Origin: Clostridia bacterium
GTDB lineage: Bacteria > Bacillota > Sulfobacillia > SLMV01
Direction of reading: 5' to 3'
NCBI GenBank assembly: GCA_003551215.1
Contig: PUMD01000005.1
Location: forward strand, 1 to 44,385
Length of the DNA: 44,385 nt
The position numbers were made by a program, and so were the translations under genes. Below, piece by piece: positions 15,361 to 24,443 of the stretch; the stretch's first letter is position 1; the number at the start of each line of letters is the position of its first letter. The notes under the pieces are model-generated. The model was not told the origin of the DNA, did no database searches, and saw only the letters and a program-made list of their open reading frames with translations.

Positions 15361-16352
15361 TGCTTTATTTCATGGGGCTTAACAAGTCATCTGCCAGCTG
15401 GACGGGTAATTTCACCGCTGCGGTGATCACCGAGCTATCACGAAGAAAAATCGAGCATAAGAGATTGCCTCCCGTTGACTGGCAAACCACCACGTTGCAG
15501 GCACAGATTTACCGGGATATCCGGAGTAACCCAAAAGATGTCTGGCTCATCGGCTGGGCCCAAAGCCCGGCCATAGAGCTCATCCAGGACAAACCAGGCA
15601 AAAAATTCGGGATGGTCGTTGGACTGGCTGCAATGCCCTTTGAACCCGCCGTACTGCAGGACACGGCACAAACCCTTCGCGAACCCGAACGCCTTTTTAT
15701 GTATGATCACATATTTGCCAACTCAGACTGGTGCCGCAGGTGTCTGCTCAAACACTATCCGGGACTGCGGGGAAAAGTCACAGTTACCGGATTCCCCATT
15801 GACTTCGAAATTTATTCCCCCTACAGAACCCGCGAGCGCAACCAGGACCTGGTGGTATTCAACCAGCGGTTTTCACTGGAGAAGCTGCACGTTTTGGAGA
15901 TCGAGCTGGCGCGGCTGCTCAGTGAACAGGGCTACCGGGTGCATCACCTGACCGGTGTCAATCCTTCGACTATGGCAAAATCCAGCAACTGCACCGCTGA
16001 GCTGATGCACAGGGCAAAACTTGCCGGACTGGATTTCATCTACAATGAGACCAAGCATCAATACCACAGTCGATTGGCCAAAGCAGCGGTCGTCATTACC
16101 ACCTCTGCCGCCGACATGCTGCCCTCTTCACTCATTGAGGCGGTGTATCTCGGAGCTGTCCCCGTTGCACCGGACCATCGTTGCTTCGGGGAATTTATAC
16201 ACCCCGACAATCTTTACACCCCGTATGATATGGACGAGATTCTGTCATTGGTGCGGAAACGTCCTTACCGGAACCACGACATTATGCAGTACCGGGCGGC
16301 CGATGTTGTGGACCGATTCCTTTGCGTAATGGGAATCGAAACCAACAAATAA
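15360..16352 (+). CDS. GT-B-like glycosyltransferase, second paralogue
   Basis: A 330-residue protein closely related to the following gene along its whole length. It has IFANSDWCRRCLL (about residue 117), VTGFPIDFEIYSPYR (about 142), DLVVFNQRFSLEKLHVLE (about 165), KHQYHSRLAKAAVVITTS (about 235) and SLIEAVYLGAVPVAP followed by FIHPDNLYTPYD (about 260-290). The last block fits the donor site of retaining GT-B transferases. The start is the ATG at 15360, seven bases after GGAGG and overlapping the previous TGA by one base; the alternative ATG at 15354 is too close to the site. This gives exactly the same length as the third copy. Confidence 0.75.
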   Translation: MLYFMGLNKSSASWTGNFTAAVITELSRRKIEHKRLPPVDWQTTTLQAQIYRDIRSNPKDVWLIGWAQSPAIELIQDKPGKKFGMVVGLAAMPFEPAVLQDTAQTLREPERLFMYDHIFANSDWCRRCLLKHYPGLRGKVTVTGFPIDFEIYSPYRTRERNQDLVVFNQRFSLEKLHVLEIELARLLSEQGYRVHHLTGVNPSTMAKSSNCTAELMHRAKLAGLDFIYNETKHQYHSRLAKAAVVITTSAADMLPSSLIEAVYLGAVPVAPDHRCFGEFIHPDNLYTPYDMDEILSLVRKRPYRNHDIMQYRAADVVDRFLCVMGIETNK

Positions 16353-16371
16353 GCAGGAAAGGGGACGCATC

Positions 16372-17364
16372 GTGCTGTACTTCGTAACTTACCCCGACTG
16401 GCAAGGACACTGGCACAAATACTACAATCGGGCGGTCTGCCGGCAGCTTCACAAGCTCAACCTGCAGTACCAGCGCGTCGTTACCGACTATTACTCTTCC
16501 TCCATTGACTCCGCCCTGCAGGATATGCAGGCAATAAGATCGAAGCAGACTGACGCCTGGCTTTTTTCCACCGCCCAGAATCCAGCTGTAGAGCTGGTGG
16601 AGCAAAAACCCGGATTCAAGTACGGTCACGTTCACAACCTGGAGTGCATGAGGTTTGAGCCCTCCCGGCTGCAGGGCATCAGTCTGAGGGAAAAACGACG
16701 CCTGAACTACTACGACCGGGTGTTTTTCAGCTCCCGGTGGTCTCTGCAGCGGGCGCAGAACAGCTATCCCGGGATGTCTGCCCGTTTTGTCCTGACCGGT
16801 TTCCCCATGGATTATGAAATATACCAGCCTTACCGGCAGATAGCGGCTCAGCCGGACCTGGTGGTGTTCAATCAGCGGTTTGCCTGTGAGCGCCTGCCGC
16901 CGGTTGAGGTCGAATTGGCCGCCCGTCTGATTAAAAATGGCTTCAGAGTCCAACACCTGCACCCCTCAGCAAACGGACTGCCCCGGACAGGTTGTCCCCT
17001 GACAAAACAGCTGCGCCGGCTGGGAGAAGAGGCCGGTATAGAATTCGTGGGCAACGACAACAAACACCAGTATCACGCAAGACTCGCCAGGGCCGGCTGC
17101 GTGATAACTACATCCATCTGTGATAACCTGCCTGTCGCTTTGATTGAAGGCATACGACTGGGAGCCGTCCCGGTGGCCCCCCGGGGTATGTGTTTCCCGG
17201 AGTTCGTACACCAGGACAACATGTACCGCCCATATGACCTGGCAGCTATTGAAAGAATTGTGCGGCGTGCACCTCGCCGGGTTCACGCAATCGCTCAATA
17301 CGCCAGGCAGAAAGTCGTGAACAGCTATATCAAAGCAATGCGAATGTCAGGGTACTGTCCATGA
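16372..17364 (+). CDS. GT-B-like glycosyltransferase, third paralogue
   Basis: A 330-residue copy of the same family. Conserved points are VFFSSRWSLQRAQ (about residue 118), LTGFPMDYEIYQPYR (about 143), DLVVFNQRFACERLPPVE (about 166), KHQYHARLARAGCVITTS (about 235) and ALIEGIRLGAVPVAP with FVHQDNMYRPYD (about 260-290). The GTG start has AAGGGG seven bases upstream, and the gap after the second copy is 19 bases. No membrane segment or signal peptide is present, so the enzyme should act on a cytoplasmic acceptor or lipid-linked intermediate. It is the last gene of the plus-strand glycan operon and converges on a TldE gene. Confidence 0.75.
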   Translation: MLYFVTYPDWQGHWHKYYNRAVCRQLHKLNLQYQRVVTDYYSSSIDSALQDMQAIRSKQTDAWLFSTAQNPAVELVEQKPGFKYGHVHNLECMRFEPSRLQGISLREKRRLNYYDRVFFSSRWSLQRAQNSYPGMSARFVLTGFPMDYEIYQPYRQIAAQPDLVVFNQRFACERLPPVEVELAARLIKNGFRVQHLHPSANGLPRTGCPLTKQLRRLGEEAGIEFVGNDNKHQYHARLARAGCVITTSICDNLPVALIEGIRLGAVPVAPRGMCFPEFVHQDNMYRPYDLAAIERIVRRAPRRVHAIAQYARQKVVNSYIKAMRMSGYCP

Positions 17365-17372
17365 AAAAGGGC

Positions 17373-17406
17373 GTCCCCCCGCCACCTCAGATGCAGACAG
17401 GGGGAC
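17373..17406. terminator. Hairpin between convergent genes
   Basis: GTCCCCC and GGGGGAC form a 7-bp GC-rich stem with a 20-base loop in the gap between the convergent glycosyltransferase and TldE genes. There is no T-run on either side, so this is a tentative bidirectional terminator. Confidence 0.35.
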
Positions 17407-17417
17407 TGCTCCGGTCA

Positions 17418-18761
17418 TCAAAATTCGGTGGCAGCCGACCAGCGTGAGCTTTTTACATGAACCGCAGGAAGCAGTGATGTGAAAGTACTCCACCAGTCTC
17501 TTTGCAGCTTGGTCTCAGAAGAAAGACCCGATATGTGCCCGAACATGCGGAGTACACTGTCAGTCAAGCGCATGTTTCTGACCGGATACCTGATTTTTCC
17601 GTCCTCGATGTAAAAGATTCCATCCCGCGTTGTGCCGGTCATGATCACCTCACGCGGCTCAGGGCAGTGGGTGTAGTGAAAGCGGGTAACCAGCAGACCA
17701 CGTTCAGTATTGGCTATCAGCTCATCGGTGGAACTGGAGCCGGGCTTCATTATCATGTTAGCCGGCATGTCCATGGTCGTGCCGCGGCGGGCGCGGGCGT
17801 GCCCGGTCGATTGCATTCCTTCCTTGTGAGCAGTGAAAGAGTCGTGCACAACGCCCTCGGCCACTCCATCTGTGATCAGATTCACTCGCTGCTTGGAAAC
17901 ACCCTCCGCATCGAAGGGAGCATTCAGGGTTCTTCCGTCGAGGCCATCATCCCAGATTGTGACTTTCTTGCCGGTTATCTGATCTCCAAAACGACCGGCC
18001 ATGAAACTGCGCCCCTGCTGGACCAGCCGGGCCCTGAAACCCAGATAGCCAAGAAACCGGACGATGTCTGCAACCGCATAGGGCAGAAAAACAGCTTCGT
18101 ATTCACCTGGAGGGAGCCTGCGTGGATTTTGCGCCCGAGCAGTCCTGCTGACCGCTTCCTCTGCCACCGCCTGGGGATTGATCCTGGTGACGTCGCGGTC
18201 GAGCGAATCAGCGTAGCCGGTGCCGCTTTCTCCTTCAATAACGGTGCGAAGGTAACCGTAAGTGCTGCAGTCGTAGGCCTCTACTCCAAGAGAATTCATC
18301 ACCGCCAGTTCTTCTACAACTGTGCTGTGAGAACCAAAGGCTGAAAACCCTTCTTTGTCTGCCCGCGCCACTATCGCACGGACATCCTCTGCCCTCTGCT
18401 TTGGGCTGTACTCAGCAGTCAGCGGATAATAGTTGCATATTTCACCCACATGACCGGGCTCGGGCAGCGACTCAAAATCCTCGTTGTCTTCCTGCAGCCC
18501 GGCCAGTTTCTCGGCCTTTCTTACCGCCTGCTGGACAGACTCCGGGTCGGTATTATTTGTGGAGGCGGTCCCGATCTTTTTCCCCAATACAGCCCTCACA
18601 TGCAAAGATGCATTCTCCCGCGTGAGATTCTGATGGATGGCTGAGTTGGCAAACCGGGTCAGAGACAATCCCTGTCCGGAAATCCGGACCTCCAGCTGGT
18701 CTGCGTCGGAGGCGCCCATTGCCTGATGCAGAATCTCCATGCTTTTTTCGCGACCGATCAT
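17418..18761 (-). CDS. TldE/PmbA-family protein, first pair
   Basis: A 447-residue TldE (PmbA) type protein, the non-catalytic partner in TldD/TldE peptidase heterodimers. It shows the family segments LTRFANSAIHQNLT near residue 35, ESGTGYADSLDRD near residue 178, DSFTAHKEGMQSTGHA near residue 310 and NTERGLLVTRFHYTHCPEPREVIMTG (split here by conserved hydrophobics) near residue 355. It lacks the zinc-binding HExxxH of TldD, as expected. Its start overlaps the stop of the first TldD gene by four bases (ATGA). The pair would degrade or mature unstructured peptides in the cytoplasm. A second pair lies at 27.9-30.7 kb. Confidence 0.9.
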   Translation of the reverse strand: MIGREKSMEILHQAMGASDADQLEVRISGQGLSLTRFANSAIHQNLTRENASLHVRAVLGKKIGTASTNNTDPESVQQAVRKAEKLAGLQEDNEDFESLPEPGHVGEICNYYPLTAEYSPKQRAEDVRAIVARADKEGFSAFGSHSTVVEELAVMNSLGVEAYDCSTYGYLRTVIEGESGTGYADSLDRDVTRINPQAVAEEAVSRTARAQNPRRLPPGEYEAVFLPYAVADIVRFLGYLGFRARLVQQGRSFMAGRFGDQITGKKVTIWDDGLDGRTLNAPFDAEGVSKQRVNLITDGVAEGVVHDSFTAHKEGMQSTGHARARRGTTMDMPANMIMKPGSSSTDELIANTERGLLVTRFHYTHCPEPREVIMTGTTRDGIFYIEDGKIRYPVRNMRLTDSVLRMFGHISGLSSETKLQRDWWSTFTSLLPAVHVKSSRWSAATEF

Positions 18762-20194
18762 TCCGAAACACCTACCTCAATGCCGCGGAAACGGGCGGGT
18801 GCCGCACCGTGGCCGACGTGTGCTATCTGCACCGGTTCCCCTTTAGCGCAGCTGGGAAGCCCCCATATATGCCACTCATCTTCTCCTGCCACGGCATCGC
18901 AGGAATTCCAAAACTGCGGGGTGGTGGCGGTGTAAGCGGGGTTCTTCAGAAGTCGGGTGATCTCGCCATCGACAATTTCGTATGCATACTCACAGCCGAA
19001 GTGAAAGTTCAACCGCTTGTCATCAAGACTCCAGCTTTTGGCTGAATCCATGAATATTCCCCGCTCCGTATCCTCGATTATCTCCTGCAGGCTGCCTTCT
19101 CCCGGTTGCAGATTGATGTTGGTCATACGGATCATGGGCAGGTTGCTCCATCCGTCAGCCAGCATGGTCCCATTGCTTTTCTGACCGAGCGTGCTGGCAG
19201 TTTCCCTGCTGGTGAGGTAGTCAACGAACAACCCATCCCTGACTATCTGAGTTCTCTGAGCGGGAACCCCCTCATCATCGTAGCCAAAGGTACCCAACCC
19301 GCCGGACACGGTGGCATCAGCAACTATGTTGACGTGCGGAGAGCCGTACTGAAATTGCCCCTTTTTGTCCACGGTCAGAAAGCTTGTGCCGGCAAAGCTG
19401 GCCTCGGTACCGTAAACACGGTCCAACTCGATTGGATGTCCACAGGACTCATGTATCTGCAGGGCAAGCTGCGAGGAACCGAGGATGAGGTCGGTCTCCG
19501 TCTGAGGGCAAACATCAGCTGTGAGCAGCTTGACTGCCGAGTCGGACAGCTTTTGAGCTTTGCTCTTCAAATCCAGGTTCTCGATAAATTCGTACCCTCC
19601 CTTGACCTGGTCCCTGAAAGAACGGCGCTGTACGTCACCCTCGCCGGCAGCAGTCGCCGCCATGGACAGTCCAGTTTCTGTAAGCTGCTGCTGGATGTAT
19701 GAACCCTCAGTACTACAGAAGATTTTCTCCTCCCGTATGATGGTCATCGAGGCACTGCTGACCCGGATCTCTTCTGGTGCTGACAGCGCCTCATCGATGG
19801 ACCGGAGCAGGGCAAGTCTCTCGCTGAGATTTACCTCAAACGGGTCCTGATCCACTGGCGTGCAGTAGCTGTCAACAACCGCCTCAACCTGCGAAAGACG
19901 CCCCGGTTCCCTCTGCAAAGAGGCACTCGCTCTGGCAATGCTGCTTGCTTGCTGCGCCTTCTGCCGCAGCGTCTGTTTGCCTATGCGAGCGCTGCTGGCA
20001 AATCCCCACCCCCCATCAATCCAGACTCGTATGCCGAACCCTTTGTCTTCCGTTGACGAGATATTGCTGACTTCACCGTTTTGCACTGCTATAGGCTCGC
20101 TTGTTCTGCTGACAACCCGAACATCTGCGTAATCTGCCCCGCAGCATTTGGCTGCCCGCAGGGCCACTTCAAGCATTTCTTTCAATGTGTACAT
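18758..20194 (-). CDS. tldD: TldD metallopeptidase, first pair
   Basis: A 478-residue catalytic TldD subunit. The zinc motif HExxxH is present as HESCGH (about residue 245), and a C-terminal cysteine in GLPSCAKGEP (about residue 450) can be the third ligand. Family segments LGTFGYDDEGVPAQRT and AHVGHGAAPARFRG are also seen. With TldE it forms a chamber that cleaves unfolded peptides; known substrates include ribosomally made peptide precursors and the CcdA antitoxin in E. coli. The ATG at 20194 follows GGAGGTGA, an almost full anti-Shine-Dalgarno match at short spacing. No promoter is evident in the 130 bases before it, up to the terminator of the upstream gene. Confidence 0.93.
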   Translation of the reverse strand: MYTLKEMLEVALRAAKCCGADYADVRVVSRTSEPIAVQNGEVSNISSTEDKGFGIRVWIDGGWGFASSARIGKQTLRQKAQQASSIARASASLQREPGRLSQVEAVVDSYCTPVDQDPFEVNLSERLALLRSIDEALSAPEEIRVSSASMTIIREEKIFCSTEGSYIQQQLTETGLSMAATAAGEGDVQRRSFRDQVKGGYEFIENLDLKSKAQKLSDSAVKLLTADVCPQTETDLILGSSQLALQIHESCGHPIELDRVYGTEASFAGTSFLTVDKKGQFQYGSPHVNIVADATVSGGLGTFGYDDEGVPAQRTQIVRDGLFVDYLTSRETASTLGQKSNGTMLADGWSNLPMIRMTNINLQPGEGSLQEIIEDTERGIFMDSAKSWSLDDKRLNFHFGCEYAYEIVDGEITRLLKNPAYTATTPQFWNSCDAVAGEDEWHIWGLPSCAKGEPVQIAHVGHGAAPARFRGIEVGVSE

Positions 20195-20322
20195 TCACCT
20201 CCAGAAATAAGGCTCGGTGTAGAATTCAATTTCGACGGTGCTTTCCGATGTCCTGTCGGCAGCTGCACTACAATGAGCGGTGAGTCCTTTAGAGCCCCCT
20301 CAGCATCTTCTTTTCTTCCATT

Positions 20323-20362
20323 AAAAAGCCCCCGAGCATCTGCCTTAGCAGTGCCCGGGAGG
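20323..20362 (-). terminator. Intrinsic terminator of the aldo/keto reductase gene
   Basis: On the minus strand CCCGGGCA-CTGC pairs with GCAG-TGCTCGGGG around a four-base loop and runs into TTTTTAA. It is about 40 bases after the stop at 20404 and separates this gene from tldD. Confidence 0.8.
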
Positions 20363-20403
20363 AGTCAGTTGCTTACGGCGCCCAAAATCGTTGATGTACC
20401 GCC

Positions 20404-21543
20404 TTACTGCCCGGTCAGATCCCGGTGAGCCTGCTTCAGAGCCTCCGCAACCTCAATTCCCTGCGGGCAGGCCTCCTCACAAACCCCGCACTCAATGCAC
20501 TGCTCGGCGGATTTCTCATCTTCCACCATGCTGCTGTAGCGTCTGGAGGCTGGCTTCAGCGCCTGATACATTGACGCCTCATTCCACATGCTGAGAATGC
20601 GGGGAATAGGCACCTCCTGCGGACAGGGCGTGCAGTAACCGCAGGATGTGCAGTCGACTTTCATCCTGTCCAGATATATGTCCCTGACCTCTTCGATTAC
20701 AGCCAACTCCTGCCCTGAAAGAGATTCGGGGTGGGCATCAGAAAACGTTTCAATGTTTTCCTCAAGCTGCTGCATGCTGCTCATGCCGCTTAGCACCACA
20801 CTGACCTCCGGATGATTGCACACCCACCGCAGTGCCCAGTCAGCAGGTTTCCGGTCGGCTGGTGCCTTGCTCCACACCTGCATTACATCCTCGGGGACAT
20901 TTTCCGCCAGCTTACCTCCCCTGAGGGGCTCCATTATCGCCACGCCCATCCCCTCATCGGCAGCGTACCGCATACCTTCCACGCCAGCCTGATAGTCATG
21001 ATCCATGAAATTCAACTGTATGAGACACATATCCCAGTCGTAACTGCCGACGATCTCCTTGAAAACCTCCAGTTCATCATGAAAGGAAAATCCCACGTAC
21101 CTGGCACGACCATCCTCTCGAATCCGGTCCAGAAAATCGCAGACCCCCAGACCTGAAACTTTCTCCCAGCGGTCCGAATTGAGCCCGTGCAGAAGATACA
21201 CATCCACGTAATCGGTCCGCAGCTTCTCCAGCTGCTCATCTATGAGGCGGTCGAAGTCCTCATCTTTCTCCACTTCATAAACGGGGAGCTTTGTTGCCAG
21301 ATAAACTTTGTTTCTGTAGCCCTCTGCCAAAACCCGCCCCGCAAAAGACTCGCTTTCGCCTCCGTGATACGGATAGGCCGTATCCAGATAGTTTATCCCG
21401 TTGTCTATGGCGTAACGGACCATCCGGGCCGCCTCTTGCTCGTCAATATCTGAAGAATCATCCCCGATGGTTGGCAGACGCATCAGCCCGAAACCCAGCG
21501 CAGAGACTTGCATATCTGTGTTGCCGAACTGCCGATATTGCAT
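20404..21543 (-). CDS. Aldo/keto reductase with C-terminal 4Fe-4S domain
   Basis: A 379-residue fusion. Residues 1-290 form an aldo/keto reductase barrel with the expected tetrad: the aspartate and tyrosine in YLDTAYPYHGG (about residue 53), the lysine in LATKLP (about 85) and the histidine in YLLHGLNS (about 117). The C-terminal 90 residues carry CTSCGYCTPCP and CIECGVCEEACP, a two-cluster ferredoxin domain. Fusions like this are common in anaerobic Bacillota, and their natural substrates are mostly unknown. The ATG at 21543 has GGGGGAGAG upstream; the longer frame is leader. It follows the DUF362 gene by 80 bases on the same strand, so they may be cotranscribed. Confidence 0.93.
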   Translation of the reverse strand: MQYRQFGNTDMQVSALGFGLMRLPTIGDDSSDIDEQEAARMVRYAIDNGINYLDTAYPYHGGESESFAGRVLAEGYRNKVYLATKLPVYEVEKDEDFDRLIDEQLEKLRTDYVDVYLLHGLNSDRWEKVSGLGVCDFLDRIREDGRARYVGFSFHDELEVFKEIVGSYDWDMCLIQLNFMDHDYQAGVEGMRYAADEGMGVAIMEPLRGGKLAENVPEDVMQVWSKAPADRKPADWALRWVCNHPEVSVVLSGMSSMQQLEENIETFSDAHPESLSGQELAVIEEVRDIYLDRMKVDCTSCGYCTPCPQEVPIPRILSMWNEASMYQALKPASRRYSSMVEDEKSAEQCIECGVCEEACPQGIEVAEALKQAHRDLTGQ

Positions 21544-21622
21544 TATGTCACTCTCCCCCATGAAATTGTCGGTCCGACTGCGCATCTTCTCAGGTTCCCG
21601 CATTTAACGCAAAATGTCCGGC

Positions 21623-22498
21623 TCAAGTACACCTGACAGCTACCTTGTGGGGCACCCGGTCGCCCATTGACCTGATCTGTTCACATTCGCGGGGGTCATC
21701 CGTTCCCAGATGTCGCCCCGCACCCCACTTGATGAGCACCTGTGCCGCCTGAATATCGCAGGCCACCGGGTCACCGGAGGCCAGAATCACCCCCGGCTCG
21801 GCCTCAGTACCGAAGGTTGGTCCGCCTTCAATAAAAGCCTTTCTGCCATCGACCACGCAGAGGTCTGGCCAGATCACGCGCGCAAGGTCGGCCACGGCGG
21901 CGGGCACGGGAACCTGATGGAATTTGTCCCGATCTCTCAAAGGAGTAAGCCCCATGGCTACTTTCAGGCACACGGTGAATCCGGCATCCCCATGGGTCTT
22001 GAGATTGGGTACATAGACCAGCTTATCATACTCCTTCAGCACCTTCGGCAGGTGAACACGGGGAAGGAAGTCACCCCCGGTATCAACCACCTCCCATTCT
22101 TCGTCATCCAGGCAGATAAAGGGGACATCCCGCTCGCGCAGCAGGGGCAAGATTCCCTTCCTCTGCACTACTTCTGCCGTAGGTCCCCACCGACGGCCCG
22201 ATGACTCGGCTACCGCAAGATGGCAAAAGCCCTCTTCATACAGCACATCTATCAGGGAAGCAAGGAAGTCGGGATCCACCGCCGCGGGTGAATCATGCCA
22301 GCTGTTTATATTGGGTTTTAGCAAAATTCTGTCTTCTGGACTCAAGACACGGTGAAGCCCTCCGAGTGCATCAAACAGCCTGGTAAGATCCTCTTTGAGG
22401 CAGGTGCCTGCCTGCACCTGTGCAACCACAGGAAAACCGCTGGAATCCTTGAAGGGGTTTGACAAAGGGACAACACTCCTTTCACTTTGACCAATCAT
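21623..22498 (-). CDS. DUF362 domain protein
   Basis: A 291-residue protein with the DUF362 hallmarks: ILLKPNINSWHD near residue 58, VYVPNLKTHGDAGFTVCLKVAMG near residue 165 (the conserved core LKTH and KVAMG), and GVILASGDPVACDIQAA near residue 235. The family has no firmly established reaction. Many members carry a 4Fe-4S domain, but this one does not; the neighbouring aldo/keto reductase supplies such clusters. No signal peptide or membrane segment is seen. The start is the ATG at 22498 with AAAGGAGTG some distance upstream; it may be a few codons later. It lies between a flavoprotein and the aldo/keto reductase. Confidence 0.85.
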   Translation of the reverse strand: MIGQSERSVVPLSNPFKDSSGFPVVAQVQAGTCLKEDLTRLFDALGGLHRVLSPEDRILLKPNINSWHDSPAAVDPDFLASLIDVLYEEGFCHLAVAESSGRRWGPTAEVVQRKGILPLLRERDVPFICLDDEEWEVVDTGGDFLPRVHLPKVLKEYDKLVYVPNLKTHGDAGFTVCLKVAMGLTPLRDRDKFHQVPVPAAVADLARVIWPDLCVVDGRKAFIEGGPTFGTEAEPGVILASGDPVACDIQAAQVLIKWGAGRHLGTDDPRECEQIRSMGDRVPHKVAVRCT

Positions 22499-22636
22499 GA
22501 TGAGGCTGCCGGGAATCCCTTACACTGCCGGTGGCAAAGCAGGGCGTGGTCTTCACCGCTGGCCGCAGCGGCTAAAATCTTCTGATACGGAAACGAGATC
22601 TTCACTTAAGGGGAGAAAACCAGGCCCCCCGCGGAA

Positions 22637-24286
22637 TCAAGCATCGCTCACAGGTTCCCGCCTTATCTTCAGCGCAACATCCAGCTCATCTGCCGAGCTA
22701 TCCATCAGCTCCGGGGTCACCTTTAGCACATACCTTTCCGGTCTCTCGTCGGGGAAATCCTCCCGCCAGTGACATCCACGGCTTTCGCAACGTGCTGCCG
22801 CGGAGGCAGCGACTGCTGCCGCTGCGACGACAGAAGCAGCCGGCTTAACCCGCCGGGTCTGTGTATTGTCCTCCCTCGCCCAACGGTCAAACGACTGCAG
22901 AGTCCATTGGAGCGCATCTCCCCGGCGCACCGGCCCCACACGGCTGCTCATCAGGTTGCGAAGGGAGCGGGCAGTGAACTCCCCCGGCTGCCTGTCGTCC
23001 CCGGGTGGCCCGAGCTCGCCGGATTGCGGTTGAGGAAGGAAAAACCTGAATATGCGATATCCGTCCTTGATTTCTCCGCGGAATTTTCCGTTTTTCGCAC
23101 TCTCTGCTGCCTTCTGCGCCGCACGGAGTCCAAACGTCACAAGTTCGGTGAGGGCGTTTCCTCCCACCCGGTTAGCACCGTGGACGCCCCCTGTCACTTC
23201 ACCGCAGGCATACAGCCCATCGACTTCAGTTTGTCCCCATTCGTCTATCACCACGCCACCTGACATAAAATGCTGAATCGGTCTTACCTGCACTGGCTGA
23301 AAAGGACGGCGGCGGTCCCCGGAAAGAAGACGCGCCAGGTGAACGACCGCCCGATCTCTCCGCAGCTTCTGGCCTGCATCTTCAAGATGGAGTATAACCT
23401 CTCCCGTCTCCTGGCATCTCCGTTGTATTTCAACTGATAATCGGTCACGGGCCAACAGGTTGATCTCGCGGGCAGATGCCACCCCCCAGCTGTGCATGAG
23501 CTCAGGCAAAAATTCCTCTCCTCGCCCATCGGTAAGCCGCAGATCATCCAAAAGGTGAGCCCCGATGAACCAGTTCGACCGGTGCAAATGCGCTGATCCA
23601 AGCGGATAAAACTGGACGAATTCCATATCCCGCAGGCTTGCTCCAGCCGCCAGAGCCAGAGCATACCCGTCGCCGGTGATTCCGCTGGGATTGTCCGTAC
23701 GGCGGTAGAGGCGTCCTGCACCTCCGGTGGCAAGCACAACGGAATTGGAGTATATTCTCAACCACCGGTTGTCACCATCGACGCCGGAGACGCCGCAGAC
23801 GCGTCCGCCGAATTCCTCACCCAGCAGCCGGGTGACTGTGAAGGGGTAGACCACTTCAACGCCCAGCTCCCGGGCTGTGGCCAGCAAGGGGTAGGTCAGA
23901 CCGGTACCGCCCAGCAAAGGGTTGTCCACGGCCGGAGTGACCGACGCCCCACCCCTGCGGAGTCTCACATCAACTCCCCACTCCGCAAGTTTCTTCAGGC
24001 TGCTTGCGGCGTGTTGCTTCAGCACCCCAATCAACGCGGGATCGCCCAGATCTCTGCCTGTATCCCGAACCATTTCGCCGTATTCCGGGCGACTCAGGCC
24101 GCACACCGGGGCGGTAAAACCGCCCCCCGCGTAGGCCGTACACGAAGCCAGTGCGGGGCGCTTTTTGCTCACCAGTACAACCTCAGCCCCCAGCTCACGG
24201 GCGCGGCATGCAGCCACAAGGGCAGCCCCACCTCCCCCCACCACCACTACGTCTGCTGCATGTACACCAGAATCGTTCACCACCAC
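22637..24286 (-). CDS. FrdA/NadB-like FAD flavoprotein with altered active site
   Basis: A 549-residue flavoprotein of the fumarate reductase/succinate dehydrogenase/L-aspartate oxidase superfamily. The FAD site is intact: VVVVGGGGAALVAA near residue 14, NSVVLATGGAGRLY near residue 185, and GLYACGEVTGGVHGANR near residue 370. The C-terminal helical domain with CESRGCHWREDFP near residue 505 matches the NadB/FrdA tail. The usual RGEGA substrate/proton-shuttle motif is not present; the matching place reads HLLDDLRLTDGRG (about residue 248). The substrate is therefore probably neither fumarate nor aspartate. The GTG start has AAGGGGG about ten bases upstream. DUF362 and aldo/keto reductase genes follow on the same strand. 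Confidence 0.85.
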   Translation of the reverse strand: MVVNDSGVHAADVVVVGGGGAALVAACRARELGAEVVLVSKKRPALASCTAYAGGGFTAPVCGLSRPEYGEMVRDTGRDLGDPALIGVLKQHAASSLKKLAEWGVDVRLRRGGASVTPAVDNPLLGGTGLTYPLLATARELGVEVVYPFTVTRLLGEEFGGRVCGVSGVDGDNRWLRIYSNSVVLATGGAGRLYRRTDNPSGITGDGYALALAAGASLRDMEFVQFYPLGSAHLHRSNWFIGAHLLDDLRLTDGRGEEFLPELMHSWGVASAREINLLARDRLSVEIQRRCQETGEVILHLEDAGQKLRRDRAVVHLARLLSGDRRRPFQPVQVRPIQHFMSGGVVIDEWGQTEVDGLYACGEVTGGVHGANRVGGNALTELVTFGLRAAQKAAESAKNGKFRGEIKDGYRIFRFFLPQPQSGELGPPGDDRQPGEFTARSLRNLMSSRVGPVRRGDALQWTLQSFDRWAREDNTQTRRVKPAASVVAAAAVAASAAARCESRGCHWREDFPDERPERYVLKVTPELMDSSADELDVALKIRREPVSDA

Positions 24287-24381
24287 AGACTATCCCCCTT
24301 TTGCTTGACCAACCTGCTGGGAACATTTTCGCGCCAGCTTGCCCAAATACCTTCCACCTGCGGCTTATGGGCCTTTGAGAC

Positions 24382-24413
24382 CAAATAAAGTACGGGAGAG
24401 CCAGGCCCTCCCG
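24382..24413 (-). terminator. Intrinsic terminator of the betaine-type ABC operon
   Basis: On the minus strand CGGGAG pairs with CTCCCG (24393-24413) around a GC-rich loop and is followed by TACTTTATTT. It lies about 30 bases after the binding-protein stop. Confidence 0.6.
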
Positions 24414-24443
24414 CCTGCACTGCCTTTTACCTGAGCCTGTCAG

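Noticed and set aside
17502-18344. A 280-codon plus-strand open frame opposite the first tldE
   Set aside because: It lies wholly antisense to a recognised TldE protein and shows no protein-like motif.
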